From Bacillus horti (GTDB lineage: Bacteria > Bacillota > Bacilli > Caldalkalibacillales > JCM-10596), in the NCBI RefSeq assembly GCF_030813115.1, contig NZ_JAUSTY010000001.1:186001-250000 (forward strand): 64,000 nt of DNA, given 5' to 3'. Positions 1 to 7,579 of this stretch are shown here, in pieces (the stretch's first letter is position 1; the number at the start of each line of letters is the position of its first letter). The translations under genes and the position numbers were made by a program. The notes beneath the pieces are model-generated. The model did not search any database and had not been told where the DNA came from. It saw nothing but the letters and a program-made list of their open reading frames with translations.

Positions 1-437
1 ACATTATAGTAACCTGCGACAAACGCATTAAATCCTAGCTCACCAATGGTTACATCATTGATATACATGTTTTTCACACCAAAAATCATCGTATGACTTA
101 AAACACCTTTCATCGAAGCACGGGCATGATACCCTGCGAAAATGGCTCCGTCAAAGCTATTATCTAGCCCTTGTACCATCGAGTAAGGCTTAACATCTCC
201 AATAATCAGCTGTGCTTCGGGATGTAGCTTTTCAATTAAGAGATTGTTCATCTTTGAATGACTGTCATTCACCACAACCTCTTTGTAACCTAATCCAAAA
301 ACTGTTTCAATAATATGATTGACTTCCTGTGTCATCAGTTCTTGACCACGCCTATAATTTCTTTGAGCGGAATCAACAAATGTAGGATCATTTAAGCCTG
401 TAATTCCTTCCATATCCACGGATATAAACATCTTCAT
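1..437 (-). CDS. dppA: D-aminopeptidase DppA, M55 family (partial, C-terminus outside window)
   Basis: This is the N-terminal 145 codons of a zinc D-aminopeptidase that releases D-amino acids from short peptides in the cytoplasm. The reading frame is open to the left edge, so the C-terminus is missing. The zinc ligands known for B. subtilis DppA are all at the canonical positions: Asp8 and Glu10 in SVDMEGI, His60 in NDSHS, His104 in AGYHA and Glu133 in TIGE. The ATG at 437 is preceded by AGGGGG at 10 nt spacing; a second ATG at 431 is less well placed. It is the last gene in the window and has its own promoter upstream. Whether a dpp permease operon follows cannot be seen. Confidence 0.93.
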   Translation of the reverse strand, partial: MKMFISVDMEGITGLNDPTFVDSAQRNYRRGQELMTQEVNHIIETVFGLGYKEVVVNDSHSKMNNLLIEKLHPEAQLIIGDVKPYSMVQGLDNSFDGAIFAGYHARASMKGVLSHTMIFGVKNMYINDVTIGELGFNAFVAGYYN

Positions 438-524
438 CCAGCTTGTACCCCCTAAGGCAAAGTATAAATATCCATATAGAGAAATAAAACAAAATACTGA
501 AAATATTCAATTAACTATTTACAT

Positions 525-552
525 AGTATAACATTTATTTTTAAATTTTCAA
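525..552 (-). promoter_or_regulatory. Sigma-A promoter of dppA
   Basis: On the minus strand TTGAAA (547-552) and TATACT (525-530) are separated by 16 nt, with a TG one base upstream of the -10 (extended -10). It reads toward dppA and would give a leader of about 80 nt. The remainder of the 438-794 intergenic stretch shows only AT-rich sequence and the obg terminator. Confidence 0.6.
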
Positions 553-734
553 AATAATATTAAAATATATTTTCAAAATTTACGGTAAGATTATCTTACT
601 AATCTTGTCTTATTCTATTGAAGTGTATGACTGAAGCAATGAAATTATTTCAACTATTGCTTTGAATAGTAGCCAAGGGATTTTCCCACTAGCGAGCTAC
701 CATGACCAGTTATATGCTTTATCCATAGTAGACA

Positions 735-767
735 AACAAAAAGCTAACTCCAGAAATGAGTTAGCTT
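735..767 (-). terminator. Rho-independent terminator of obg
   Basis: Perfect 10-bp inverted repeat (741-750 with 758-767, 7-nt loop) followed on the minus strand by a T-rich tail. It lies 28 nt past the obg stop and closes the rplU-prp-rpmA/spo0B-obg direction of transcription. Confidence 0.85.
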
Positions 768-794
768 ATCTGTTTAAAAAAGTATATATTTCTT

Positions 795-2087
795 TTATTC
801 CTGAAACTCGAATTCAAAATTAAGGATTCTAACCGTATCCCCATCCTTGGCTCCTCGTTCTCTTAACGCATCATCTACTCCCATGTAGCGTAAGGTTCGA
901 GCAAATTTAAGGGCCGATTCTTCAAATTGAAATTTGGTCATTTTCATTAAGCGCTCTACTTTTTCTCCTTCAACAACAAAAACTTCATTGTCCTTATACA
1001 CTCTAAAACCAGGATCTTCTGCTTCAAAGCGGTAAGTGACATGTTCTTCATCCTCATCCACTTCTCCAGATTGAATAAGCTCATAAGTATTCTGCGGAAT
1101 CTCGTCAAGCAGATCAGCAACAGCATAAATCAATTCCTGTGTTCCTTCTCTCGTCACCGCTGATATTGGAAAAATAGGTACATCCTGAACCTTGCTCTTG
1201 AATTCAGCAAGTAATTCATCAGCCTGAGGCAGATCCATTTTGTTTGCTACAATGATCTGTGGGCGTTCTTCCAGCTTATAATTATACATTTTGAGTTCAT
1301 CGTTAATCTGGACAAAATCCTCATACGGATCTCTTCCTTCAGATCCAGACATGTCTAATACATGAACAATGATCCTAGTTCGCTCAATATGTCTAAGGAA
1401 TTGGTGACCTAGCCCAACTCCCTCATGAGCTCCCTTGATCAGTCCAGGTAAGTCTGCGATGACAAAGCTTCGCATATCCCCAACATCTACCACTCCTAGG
1501 TTGGGAGTTAAAGTAGTAAAATGGTACTCAGCAATTTTAGGCTTAGCAGCGGAAACGACTGAAAGTAATGTTGATTTTCCGACACTCGGAAAGCCTACAA
1601 GTCCTACATCAGCCAAAACCTTAAGCTCTAAAGTGATCTTACGCTCTTGACCAGGCTCTCCGTTTTCGGCAACATATGGAGCAGGATTTTTAGGAGTAGC
1701 AAAGCGACAATTCCCTCGTCCTCCTCGTCCTCCTTTAGCGATAAGAGCTCGCTGTCCTTGTTCTACTAGATCAGCGACTACTTCTCCTGTTTCCTCATCC
1801 AGTACGGTTGTTCCAGGTGGTACCCGAACCACCATTTCCTCAGCATTTTGACCATGCTGTCTTTTGGTACGTCCATTTTCTCCTCGCGGTGCTTTAAAAT
1901 GCTTTTGATATCTAAAGTCCATTAATGTCCTTAGACCTTCATCCACCACAAAGATAATATCTGATCCTGATCCACCATCCCCACCTGCCGGCCCACCGTC
2001 AGGCACATACTTTTCTCGACGAAAAGCAACCATTCCATCTCCACCGTCACCAGCTTTAACAAATATACTGACCTTATCTACAAACAT
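795..2087 (-). CDS. obg: GTPase Obg (CgtA)
   Basis: Obg is an essential GTPase linked to 50S ribosome assembly, the general stress response and entry into sporulation. The 430-aa protein shows the glycine-rich N-terminal Obg fold ([21 protein letters not shown]), a G domain with the P-loop GFPSVGKS, switch DLPGL and NKMD, and a C-terminal OCT domain ending FEFEF. The ATG at 2087 ([10 protein letters not shown]) matches known Obg N-termini and has GAGGTGG 6 nt upstream. An in-frame TTG at 2102 overlaps that ribosome binding site and was rejected. It follows spo0B by 18 nt, the same pairing as in B. subtilis. Confidence 0.97.
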   Translation of the reverse strand: MFVDKVSIFVKAGDGGDGMVAFRREKYVPDGGPAGGDGGSGSDIIFVVDEGLRTLMDFRYQKHFKAPRGENGRTKRQHGQNAEEMVVRVPPGTTVLDEETGEVVADLVEQGQRALIAKGGRGGRGNCRFATPKNPAPYVAENGEPGQERKITLELKVLADVGLVGFPSVGKSTLLSVVSAAKPKIAEYHFTTLTPNLGVVDVGDMRSFVIADLPGLIKGAHEGVGLGHQFLRHIERTRIIVHVLDMSGSEGRDPYEDFVQINDELKMYNYKLEERPQIIVANKMDLPQADELLAEFKSKVQDVPIFPISAVTREGTQELIYAVADLLDEIPQNTYELIQSGEVDEDEEHVTYRFEAEDPGFRVYKDNEVFVVEGEKVERLMKMTKFQFEESALKFARTLRYMGVDDALRERGAKDGDTVRILNFEFEFQE

Positions 2088-2105
2088 TTCTATCCACCTC
2101 AATTT

Positions 2106-2666
2106 CTAAGGAGAAAGCTCTAGGATGATTTCCTTTTCTGAGCATTCTACAATCATCAGGCTACCTTTTTCGAGCCTTATTTTTTCTTTTATTTTACTCA
2201 AAGCTACTTTGCCCGATTCCTCGTCCCATATTCCTTCAAACTCCATTCTTAGCTTCAAGCAATCCTGGCCAACAGCAAAAATATAAAAAAGTTGATTTTC
2301 CTCATAGGGATCAACTCTTTCTTCTATCATACCCGTTATTTCTCTAATCCACATATGTAAATGTGGATATTTACTTGCAATAGAGACGTTATACAGCATT
2401 TCTTGTTCATGAACAACCTCGACCTCAATGCGTATTGACCTCTGGTTTCGCCAATTATATGTTAGCAGATAAAAAGCTAACTCAGGATCATCTAGCTCAC
2501 ATAGCTTTGCTTCATTCTGGGCACTCGATATAATCTGATCCATATAACGCTGAGCGTCCTGTATTTTATCCATAGATAGATATGCTTTCATCAATTGCAT
2601 ATGATTCATCCAGTCATGACGGTAATGCCTTAAGTATTCCAATAGATCCTTTTTATCTGTTTTCAA
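2106..2666 (-). CDS. spo0B: Sporulation phosphotransferase Spo0B
   Basis: Spo0B relays phosphate from Spo0F to Spo0A in the sporulation phosphorelay. The 186-aa product has the H-box LRHYRHDWMNHMQ, with the phospho-accepting His at residue 17. The H-box helix is followed by a helical hairpin that would dimerise and a C-terminal degenerate ATPase-like domain. The chosen start is a TTG at 2666 with GGGGGA 7 nt upstream. A further in-frame TTG at 2681 lies inside that ribosome binding site. Sequence outside the H-box is divergent, as is usual for this family. The gene sits directly upstream of obg, which supports the call. Confidence 0.9.
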   Translation of the reverse strand: MKTDKKDLLEYLRHYRHDWMNHMQLMKAYLSMDKIQDAQRYMDQIISSAQNEAKLCELDDPELAFYLLTYNWRNQRSIRIEVEVVHEQEMLYNVSIASKYPHLHMWIREITGMIEERVDPYEENQLFYIFAVGQDCLKLRMEFEGIWDEESGKVALSKIKEKIRLEKGSLMIVECSEKEIILELSP

Positions 2667-2725
2667 TGCACATTCCCCCAAATGGCATTTTCTTCATTCA
2701 TTATATCCTAGTCCTTGAAGGATGT

Positions 2726-2771
2726 AAAAACAAAAAAGGCCTATGTCACTATAAAGCGCATAAGCCTTTTT
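2726..2771 (-). terminator. Terminator downstream of rpmA
   Basis: Inverted repeat (about 2732-2745 with 2759-2771) that pairs fully only on the minus-strand RNA, where a G-U pair replaces a C-A mismatch. It is followed by a run of T on that strand. It separates the ribosomal protein operon from spo0B-obg, so spo0B needs readthrough or a promoter between about 2667 and 2725; none is obvious. Confidence 0.8.
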
Positions 2772-2795
2772 ATTTTGCTTCTCATTAAGCTTTTA

Positions 2796-3074
2796 TTATG
2801 CAGGGTATACACTAACTTTTTTACGGTCACGTCCAAGACGCTCGAAACGTACAACACCTTCTACTTTGGAGAAAAGTGTGTCATCTCCACCGATACCTAC
2901 ATTTGTTCCAGGGTAGATTTTCGTACCACGTTGGCGAACTAAAATGCTACCAGCAGTAACCGTTTGACCATCTCCGCGCTTAACACCTAGACGCTTAGAG
3001 ATTGAGTCACGTCCGTTCTTAGTACTACCTACTCCTTTTTTCTGAGCGAAAAACTGTAAGTTCATTTTAAGCAT
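2796..3074 (-). CDS. rpmA: 50S ribosomal protein L27 with cleavable N-terminus
   Basis: L27 lies near the peptidyl-transferase centre of the 50S subunit. The 92-aa protein begins [10 protein letters not shown] before [14 protein letters not shown]. The LQFFA segment is the Firmicutes-type propeptide that must be removed by Prp before L27 can work, and prp is the adjacent upstream gene. The ATG at 3074 has AGGAGGTG about 6 nt upstream; an in-frame GTG at 3083 sits inside that ribosome binding site. The binding site also overlaps the prp stop codon, so translation of the two is probably coupled. Confidence 0.98.
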   Translation of the reverse strand: MLKMNLQFFAQKKGVGSTKNGRDSISKRLGVKRGDGQTVTAGSILVRQRGTKIYPGTNVGIGGDDTLFSKVEGVVRFERLGRDRKKVSVYPA

Positions 3075-3079
3075 GCTGT

Positions 3080-3436
3080 TCACCTCCTGTCCGTTTCTTG
3101 TTTCAATATACGTATATATGATTTGTACTCTTCCGTAGTCGCAATGGATTCTATGGAAACAATCATAGCTTCTAGAAGTAGCTGGACTTTCTCCTGCAGA
3201 GCGTCCTCCATATCGGAAGGAACACTGCAGTGTAAAAATCCTCCTTCTTCTTCCATCTCTACGTCCAAGACAATGTTTAGTAAATGCTCAATGGCGTTAA
3301 CTGTCCCAAACGAAATACCAGATACTGCTGCACAGACAATATCCTTTCCAGCCTCAGCGTAGTCCGCATGTCCTGATAGGATAAAGGAAGCAATCTGTTT
3401 CGTCTCGGTGTCACGCTCAATTGTTAATTCAATCAT
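3080..3436 (-). CDS. prp: Ribosomal-processing cysteine protease Prp (YsxB)
   Basis: Prp cleaves the N-terminal extension of ribosomal protein L27. The 118-aa protein carries the family His/Cys pair in SGHADYA (His23) and DIVCAAVS (Cys35). It is encoded between rplU and rpmA, the invariant position for this protease in Firmicutes. ATG at 3436 follows AGGTGA. Its TGA stop is part of the rpmA Shine-Dalgarno region. Confidence 0.95.
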   Translation of the reverse strand: MIELTIERDTETKQIASFILSGHADYAEAGKDIVCAAVSGISFGTVNAIEHLLNIVLDVEMEEEGGFLHCSVPSDMEDALQEKVQLLLEAMIVSIESIATTEEYKSYIRILKQETDRR

Positions 3437-3447
3437 CAGCTCACCTA

Positions 3448-3759
3448 CTAAGCTTTGATCTCATCAACTACAACCTTTGTGTATGGTTGACGATGACCTT
3501 GCTTACGACGGTAGTTCTTTTTCGCTTTATACTTGAAAACGATAATTTTGCTACCTTTACCGTGACGCTCTACTTTAGCTGTAACTGTTGCTCCTGCAAC
3601 AGTCGGCGCTCCTACAACAACCTCACCGTCTTTGTTAACTAACACAACACGATCAAATTGAACAGTTTCACCTGCTTCGGCATGTAGCTTCTCAATGTAT
3701 AGCTCTGTACCTTTTTCAACTTTGTACTGCTTACCACCAGTTTCAATAATTGCGAACAT
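3448..3759 (-). CDS. rplU: 50S ribosomal protein L21
   Basis: L21 is a 23S rRNA-binding protein of the large subunit. The 103-aa sequence [14 protein letters not shown]...[14 protein letters not shown] is a full-length match to the family. The ATG at 3759 has AGGAGGTG at good spacing, whereas the in-frame GTG at 3768 is inside it. It is first gene of the rplU-prp-rpmA operon and is preceded by a structured leader and a promoter that overlaps the end of rng. Confidence 0.98.
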   Translation of the reverse strand: MFAIIETGGKQYKVEKGTELYIEKLHAEAGETVQFDRVVLVNKDGEVVVGAPTVAGATVTAKVERHGKGSKIIVFKYKAKKNYRRKQGHRQPYTKVVVDEIKA

Positions 3760-3764
3760 ACTTG

Positions 3765-3880
3765 GCACCTCCTTCTATACTCAGACTCGCCAAAACAAGG
3801 TGGATCTAAGATCACTTATAACCCTGACTGCGCGGTTACAGCATGCTCAGATGACCAAGCACACTAAAAAACTAACATAG
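3765..3880 (-). promoter_or_regulatory. Probable L21 leader (autoregulatory 5' UTR of rplU)
   Basis: A leader of about 120 nt precedes rplU and contains paired segments, for example GTAACC with GGTTAT on the minus-strand RNA. Firmicutes are known to carry a conserved L21 leader at this place, thought to bind L21 and regulate the operon. The match to the covariance model was not tested; the call rests on position and visible pairing. Confidence 0.5.
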
Positions 3881-3885
3881 TAAAG

Positions 3886-3913
3886 AGTATCATACCACAG
3901 GCATAGCTGTCAA
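3886..3913 (-). promoter_or_regulatory. Sigma-A promoter of rplU-prp-rpmA inside the 3' end of rng
   Basis: Minus-strand TTGACA (3908-3913), 16-nt spacer, GATACT (3886-3891). The -35 is within the last codons of rng and the -10 overlaps its stop codon. Transcription would start just before the L21 leader. Confidence 0.6.
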
Positions 3914-5422
3914 CTTATTCAAGCGTTTTTTCGCTTCACTAGCCTGCCCTTGGTAAAGAATCTTGTAGCTCTCAAGATGCAGACTCTTATTTCCATATAC
4001 TAGAATTTGAAATCCACAACGTTCCTGTAGCTCCTTAAGTCCTTTCTTGTGAGCTCCCTCAAGCTCCCTTTGGAGTTCAGGGTGTACCTCGATTAGCACA
4101 GCTTCGCTATCCGATTGCCGATACTCTAACAGCATTCGTTCAATTTGTCCAGCTAAAGACTCCTTTGAACGGGTAAAGCCTTTACCTTCACAATACGTAC
4201 AAGGCTCTGTCATAACCTCTAATAGGCTCTGTCTTACTTTTTTTCTAGTTAACTCGACCAGCCCCAAAGAGGTTAAACCTACAACTGTTGTTTTTGTTCG
4301 ATCTCTTTTCACCGCATGCTCTAAAACGCTGAGAACATGCTGCTGATTTTTAGGTTCAATCATATCGATAAAGTCAATGATGACAATACCGCCTATATCT
4401 CTCAAGCGCAACTGCCTAGCAATTTCAGTTGCTGCCTCTAAATTAGTGCGTAAGACGGTCTCTTCTAAGCTTTGTTGTCCTACAAATTTTCCAGTATTCA
4501 CATCAATCACAGTAAGAGCTTCCGTTTGATCAAAAATCATATATCCTCCACTTTTGAGCCACACTCTCTTCCTAATGGCTTTTTCAATTTCAGAGGTTAG
4601 CTGAAAATAATCAAACATATCTTGATTTTGATCATACAGCTTCACTTTCTTCTGAAGCTCTGGGTAGCGATGTAGCGCCTGCTTTAAGCGCCTATAGTGG
4701 ATAGGGCTGTCTATGTAGCATTCCGTCAGGTCAGATGACATATAATCACGGACAAGCTTTGGAATAATATCTGCCTCATGGTAAATGAGTTCCTTCTCCT
4801 CTACTGTCTTAGCATGCTCTTGAATATCAAGCCAGCGCTGTCTGAGCTGCCGCATATCAAAGGCAAGCTCATGTTCATCCACACCCTCGCATACAGTACG
4901 AATAATCAATCCTTCGTTTCCTTCTACCAAGTCTTGTCCTATTTCTTTCAGACGTTCACGCTCTAGCTCCTCTTCGATCTGACGAGAAACTCCTATATGC
5001 CCACCATAGGGAAGGTAGACTAAATAACGACCTGGTAGTGTCATGTTCGTGGTCACCTTTGCTCCTTTATGACCTACAGCCTCCTTATGAACCTGAACAA
5101 GGAGTGTTTCTCCTCTTGAAACCAAGCTTTGAATGGCCGGTTGAGGGGATGATTCTGTTTTCATAACTTGTGAGCTAGATCGTGCATTTTTGCTGGGAAC
5201 AATTTCATCAACGTACAGAAACGCATTTTTTTCCAGTCCTATATCAACAAATGCTGCCTGCATCCCCGGCAACACATTCTCAACTTTACCTTTATAAATA
5301 TTACCGATCATCCTCTGTTTAGGAGGACGCTCTACAAAGTACTCAATGGGCTTGTTATCGTCATCAAGTAATACAACACGGGTCTCACGTGAAAAACAGT
5401 GGATGAATAGTCTCTTTCCCAA
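3890..5422 (-). CDS. rng: Ribonuclease G (RNase E/G family)
   Basis: This is an endoribonuclease for rRNA and mRNA processing. The 510-aa protein shows the N-terminal split S1 domain (IGNIYKGKVENVLPGMQAAFVDIG, with an insertion), the catalytic region ALTVIDVNTGKF and GGIVIIDFIDM carrying the metal-binding aspartates, and a zinc-link-like CTYCEGKG near residue 415. It has no long C-terminal scaffold region, so it is the RNase G rather than the RNase E type. The TTG start at 5422 has GAGGTGG 7 nt upstream. B. subtilis lacks this gene, but many other Bacilli have it exactly here, between spoIVFB and rplU. Confidence 0.95.
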   Translation of the reverse strand: MGKRLFIHCFSRETRVVLLDDDNKPIEYFVERPPKQRMIGNIYKGKVENVLPGMQAAFVDIGLEKNAFLYVDEIVPSKNARSSSQVMKTESSPQPAIQSLVSRGETLLVQVHKEAVGHKGAKVTTNMTLPGRYLVYLPYGGHIGVSRQIEEELERERLKEIGQDLVEGNEGLIIRTVCEGVDEHELAFDMRQLRQRWLDIQEHAKTVEEKELIYHEADIIPKLVRDYMSSDLTECYIDSPIHYRRLKQALHRYPELQKKVKLYDQNQDMFDYFQLTSEIEKAIRKRVWLKSGGYMIFDQTEALTVIDVNTGKFVGQQSLEETVLRTNLEAATEIARQLRLRDIGGIVIIDFIDMIEPKNQQHVLSVLEHAVKRDRTKTTVVGLTSLGLVELTRKKVRQSLLEVMTEPCTYCEGKGFTRSKESLAGQIERMLLEYRQSDSEAVLIEVHPELQRELEGAHKKGLKELQERCGFQILVYGNKSLHLESYKILYQGQASEAKKRLNKLTAMPVV

Positions 5423-5474
5423 GTTTCTACCACCTCTTCATCAAGTAAAATGAGATCTACCTATTTCCTTCATT

Positions 5475-6362
5475 TTACCCTAAAACATCCCCTACTGCAC
5501 GGTGAATCCATTTACGCTCGAAATAATACTGAAGCAGCTCATCCTCATCCAGCATATGAATCAGCATCCCTCGCTGATTGGTAACATAAAAATAGTGTTT
5601 CTTATGTTTAAAAAGCCTCTCCACGGATTCCTTAACCGTATCCTGTGAACGAATAATTAGAGGCTGAGCTTTTCGTTGATGACTAAGTCCGGATATACTT
5701 GAGTCAGCATTCCGTGTCTTTTGATTCTCCCCTTTTCTGTGATATCTAGATAACAAAAATCGAAGATATTGATAGGGAGACTGACGGAATTCTAAAAACA
5801 GTGAAATAAGCAAAAAGACGGCTACTGACCATAAATAAAAATACACAGGGAAAAGTAGAGCTGTCATAAGGATATAGCCAATGAGCGCAATAGAGCTTAC
5901 AAATAAAGAGACTTGGATAGCTCGTTTATAGGGGAAAAAAAGACTTAAAAGTAGCTGTACAAGCTTCCCTCCATCTAATGGCCATATAGGAAGCAAATTA
6001 AAGAGTAGTATAATTAAATTATATTCAATAAAAAGCAGACAAAATTCTGTACTCCAAAGCTTTAGTGTCCAAAATAGGCAGGCGATCCCGATCATCATCA
6101 TATTCATCAACGGACCAGCTAATAGGACGAGCAGCTCTTCCTTAAAGGGTTTATTTCCATGCTCCTCAACAACGGCAACACCACCAAAAGGGAGCAATTC
6201 TATTTTCTTAATTCTCCAGCCATACGTATAGGCTACACCAGCATGTCCACATTCATGGACCAAGACAATAGCGAATAGCAAGAGCACATCATAAATAAAA
6301 CCGTGCAAAAAGGCAAGAAGTATCACAAAGAAGAATAGAGGATGGATAGATAATTTAATCAA
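5475..6362 (-). CDS. spoIVFB: Site-2 protease SpoIVFB, pro-sigma-K processing
   Basis: SpoIVFB is the intramembrane zinc metalloprotease in the outer forespore membrane that activates pro-sigma-K. The 295-aa protein has several hydrophobic helices, the HECGH motif at residues 36-40, the second-half motif NLLPIWPLDGG with Asp130, and a C-terminal CBS-like cytosolic domain. A TTG start at 6362 overlaps the spoIVFA stop by 8 nt, so expression is translationally coupled to its inhibitor SpoIVFA. Gene order and both active-site motifs make the assignment firm. Confidence 0.96.
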   Translation of the reverse strand: MIKLSIHPLFFFVILLAFLHGFIYDVLLLFAIVLVHECGHAGVAYTYGWRIKKIELLPFGGVAVVEEHGNKPFKEELLVLLAGPLMNMMMIGIACLFWTLKLWSTEFCLLFIEYNLIILLFNLLPIWPLDGGKLVQLLLSLFFPYKRAIQVSLFVSSIALIGYILMTALLFPVYFYLWSVAVFLLISLFLEFRQSPYQYLRFLLSRYHRKGENQKTRNADSSISGLSHQRKAQPLIIRSQDTVKESVERLFKHKKHYFYVTNQRGMLIHMLDEDELLQYYFERKWIHRAVGDVLG

Positions 6363-7131
6363 AAGGAATCACTTCCACAGGATCGACAAACTCTCTATCT
6401 TTCCTTAAAGCAAAGTAAAATACACCTTGTCCATTCTCCTCACTAATACGCGTGTACCCGATAATATGACCTTGCTCTAACCAATCGTTGGGTTGTACCT
6501 GGATGTTTTGCAGTTGACCATACCAGGACTCCTCCCCGTCCCCATGGTCAATGACAACTGTAGCGCCGATTCCCTGAATATCTTGAACGGAGGTGACATA
6601 GCCTTCCTTAATCACTTCAATCGGAAGCTCTGTATGAGTGCCTACGATTATACCCTGTTGATCTTGTCCAAAACCTGAAACAACATGACCACCGCTGACA
6701 GGGACACCGTAGCCTTGTTCATCTGAATTCGTTCGATTAATCAATTTAGGTAAAAAGCTAAGTGTTTCCCCTGTCCTATTTTCATACCAAGCCATAACAC
6801 CTTCTACATTAAATTCCCGATGAAAAACATCTTGAATAAAATCTTGTGAATTTGCTAATTCTGGTGATGTAGAGCTCATAATAAAATAAGTGCCACCTAT
6901 AATGACAAGAGTAATCATTAATTTATAGATCCAGAGTGAGAACAAACCTGTATCTTCTCTTTGCTCTAGATCCGACCCAACCATCATGCCGTAGAATGCT
7001 TCATTCTTGTCTTTTTTTCGCATCGGTAACTGTGAGGTGGGAGGAGCTTCATATCTTTGTTTACGACGCAACAGGCGCATCCGTTCTTCCCTTCTTTTTT
7101 TGACACCTTCCTTGTACGTTTCCATGTCCAT
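6355..7131 (-). CDS. spoIVFA: SpoIVFA, regulator of SpoIVFB
   Basis: SpoIVFA anchors and inhibits SpoIVFB until a signal from the forespore arrives. The 258-aa protein has a basic N-terminal region, one membrane segment (around residues 75-92) and a C-terminal M23/LytM-like fold (GTHTELPIE...VIDHGDGEESWYGQL). That fold lacks a full metal-binding set, as expected for this non-enzymatic family member. ATG at 7131 follows AAGGGAG; the in-frame upstream ATGs at 7164-7167 have no ribosome binding site. In B. subtilis the operon is transcribed by sigma-E. Confidence 0.92.
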   Translation of the reverse strand: MDMETYKEGVKKRREERMRLLRRKQRYEAPPTSQLPMRKKDKNEAFYGMMVGSDLEQREDTGLFSLWIYKLMITLVIIGGTYFIMSSTSPELANSQDFIQDVFHREFNVEGVMAWYENRTGETLSFLPKLINRTNSDEQGYGVPVSGGHVVSGFGQDQQGIIVGTHTELPIEVIKEGYVTSVQDIQGIGATVVIDHGDGEESWYGQLQNIQVQPNDWLEQGHIIGYTRISEENGQGVFYFALRKDREFVDPVEVIPFD

Positions 7132-7162
7132 AAGTAACACTCCCTTAGCACTGGTCTTGTAC

Positions 7163-7191
7163 ATCATATGACTTGTCTAGAAAAAAAATAA
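7163..7191 (-). promoter_or_regulatory. Weak sigma-E-like promoter candidate for spoIVFAB
   Basis: Minus-strand TTATTTT, 14-nt spacer, CATATGAT; the -10 matches CATACAAT at 6 of 8 positions. It overlaps the T-run of the preceding terminator. The operon needs a promoter here because a terminator closes the upstream gene, but the match is only moderate. Confidence 0.3.
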
Positions 7192-7223
7192 CCTAAATCT
7201 GCTTGATGCAAGACTTAGGTTTG
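7181..7223 (-). terminator. Terminator after the small hydrophilic gene
   Basis: On the minus strand AACCTAA and TTAGGTT pair around an 18-nt loop and are followed by eight T residues. It insulates spoIVFA from the genes at 7229-9721. Confidence 0.8.
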
Positions 7224-7228
7224 ATGTA

Positions 7229-7525
7229 TTATCTGATTTTTTGCTGTGGATTCTTTCTTGTGGGGTCAGCCTGCGGATCAAGTCGCTCAGATGATTCATG
7301 AAGCTCTTCGTTCTCGTAGGAAAACCTTGGATTCACCTCTTCACCAGTACTCCAGCCAGACGTTTTACCTAGCTCTCCTTCAATAGTGGACTGATAGGGT
7401 CCCTCTGGGAACTCTTCGAGTGTTCTAGAATGTAGATAATTATACTCTGTAGAAAGTGGTGTAAATACATCTTGTTCATCGGCTTGTTCCATGTTTTTAT
7501 TATTATTCTCCTGCTTTTTGCTCAT
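7229..7525 (-). CDS. Small hydrophilic protein of unknown function (FPEGPY motif)
   Basis: A 98-aa acidic, asparagine- and glutamate-rich protein with no signal peptide or membrane segment. The core contains TPLSTEYNYLHSRTLEEFPEGPY and LGKTSGWSTGEE followed by FSYENEELHE. Similar short motifs occur, from memory, in uncharacterised Bacillaceae cytosolic proteins; no function is known to me. The ATG at 7525 has AAGGAGG upstream, but that ribosome binding site is the 3' arm of a strong hairpin, so translation may be restrained. It lies between the Big_2 repeat protein and spoIVFA. Confidence 0.7.
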   Translation of the reverse strand: MSKKQENNNKNMEQADEQDVFTPLSTEYNYLHSRTLEEFPEGPYQSTIEGELGKTSGWSTGEEVNPRFSYENEELHESSERLDPQADPTRKNPQQKIR

Positions 7526-7526
7526 T

Positions 7527-7571
7527 AAAAACCCCTCCTTGTTGGTGTTAAGCTAACCAAAAGAAGGGGTT
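7527..7571 (-). terminator. Terminator hairpin that contains the next gene's ribosome binding site
   Basis: Minus-strand RNA pairs an 11-bp stem (7561-7571 with 7530-7540, one G-U pair), extended by five inner pairs (7556-7560 with 7542-7546) past a bulged base. It is followed by five U directly before the AUG at 7525. It begins 8 nt after the stop of the repeat protein, so it looks like that gene's terminator, while its 3' arm holds the AAGGAGGGG of the gene at 7229-7525. Confidence 0.75.
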
Positions 7572-7579
7572 CCTATGCA

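Noticed and set aside
7229-7525. Assignment of the small hydrophilic protein to a named DUF family
   Set aside because: The motif FPEGPY is suggestive of uncharacterised Bacillaceae proteins, but I could not match it with confidence to a named family.
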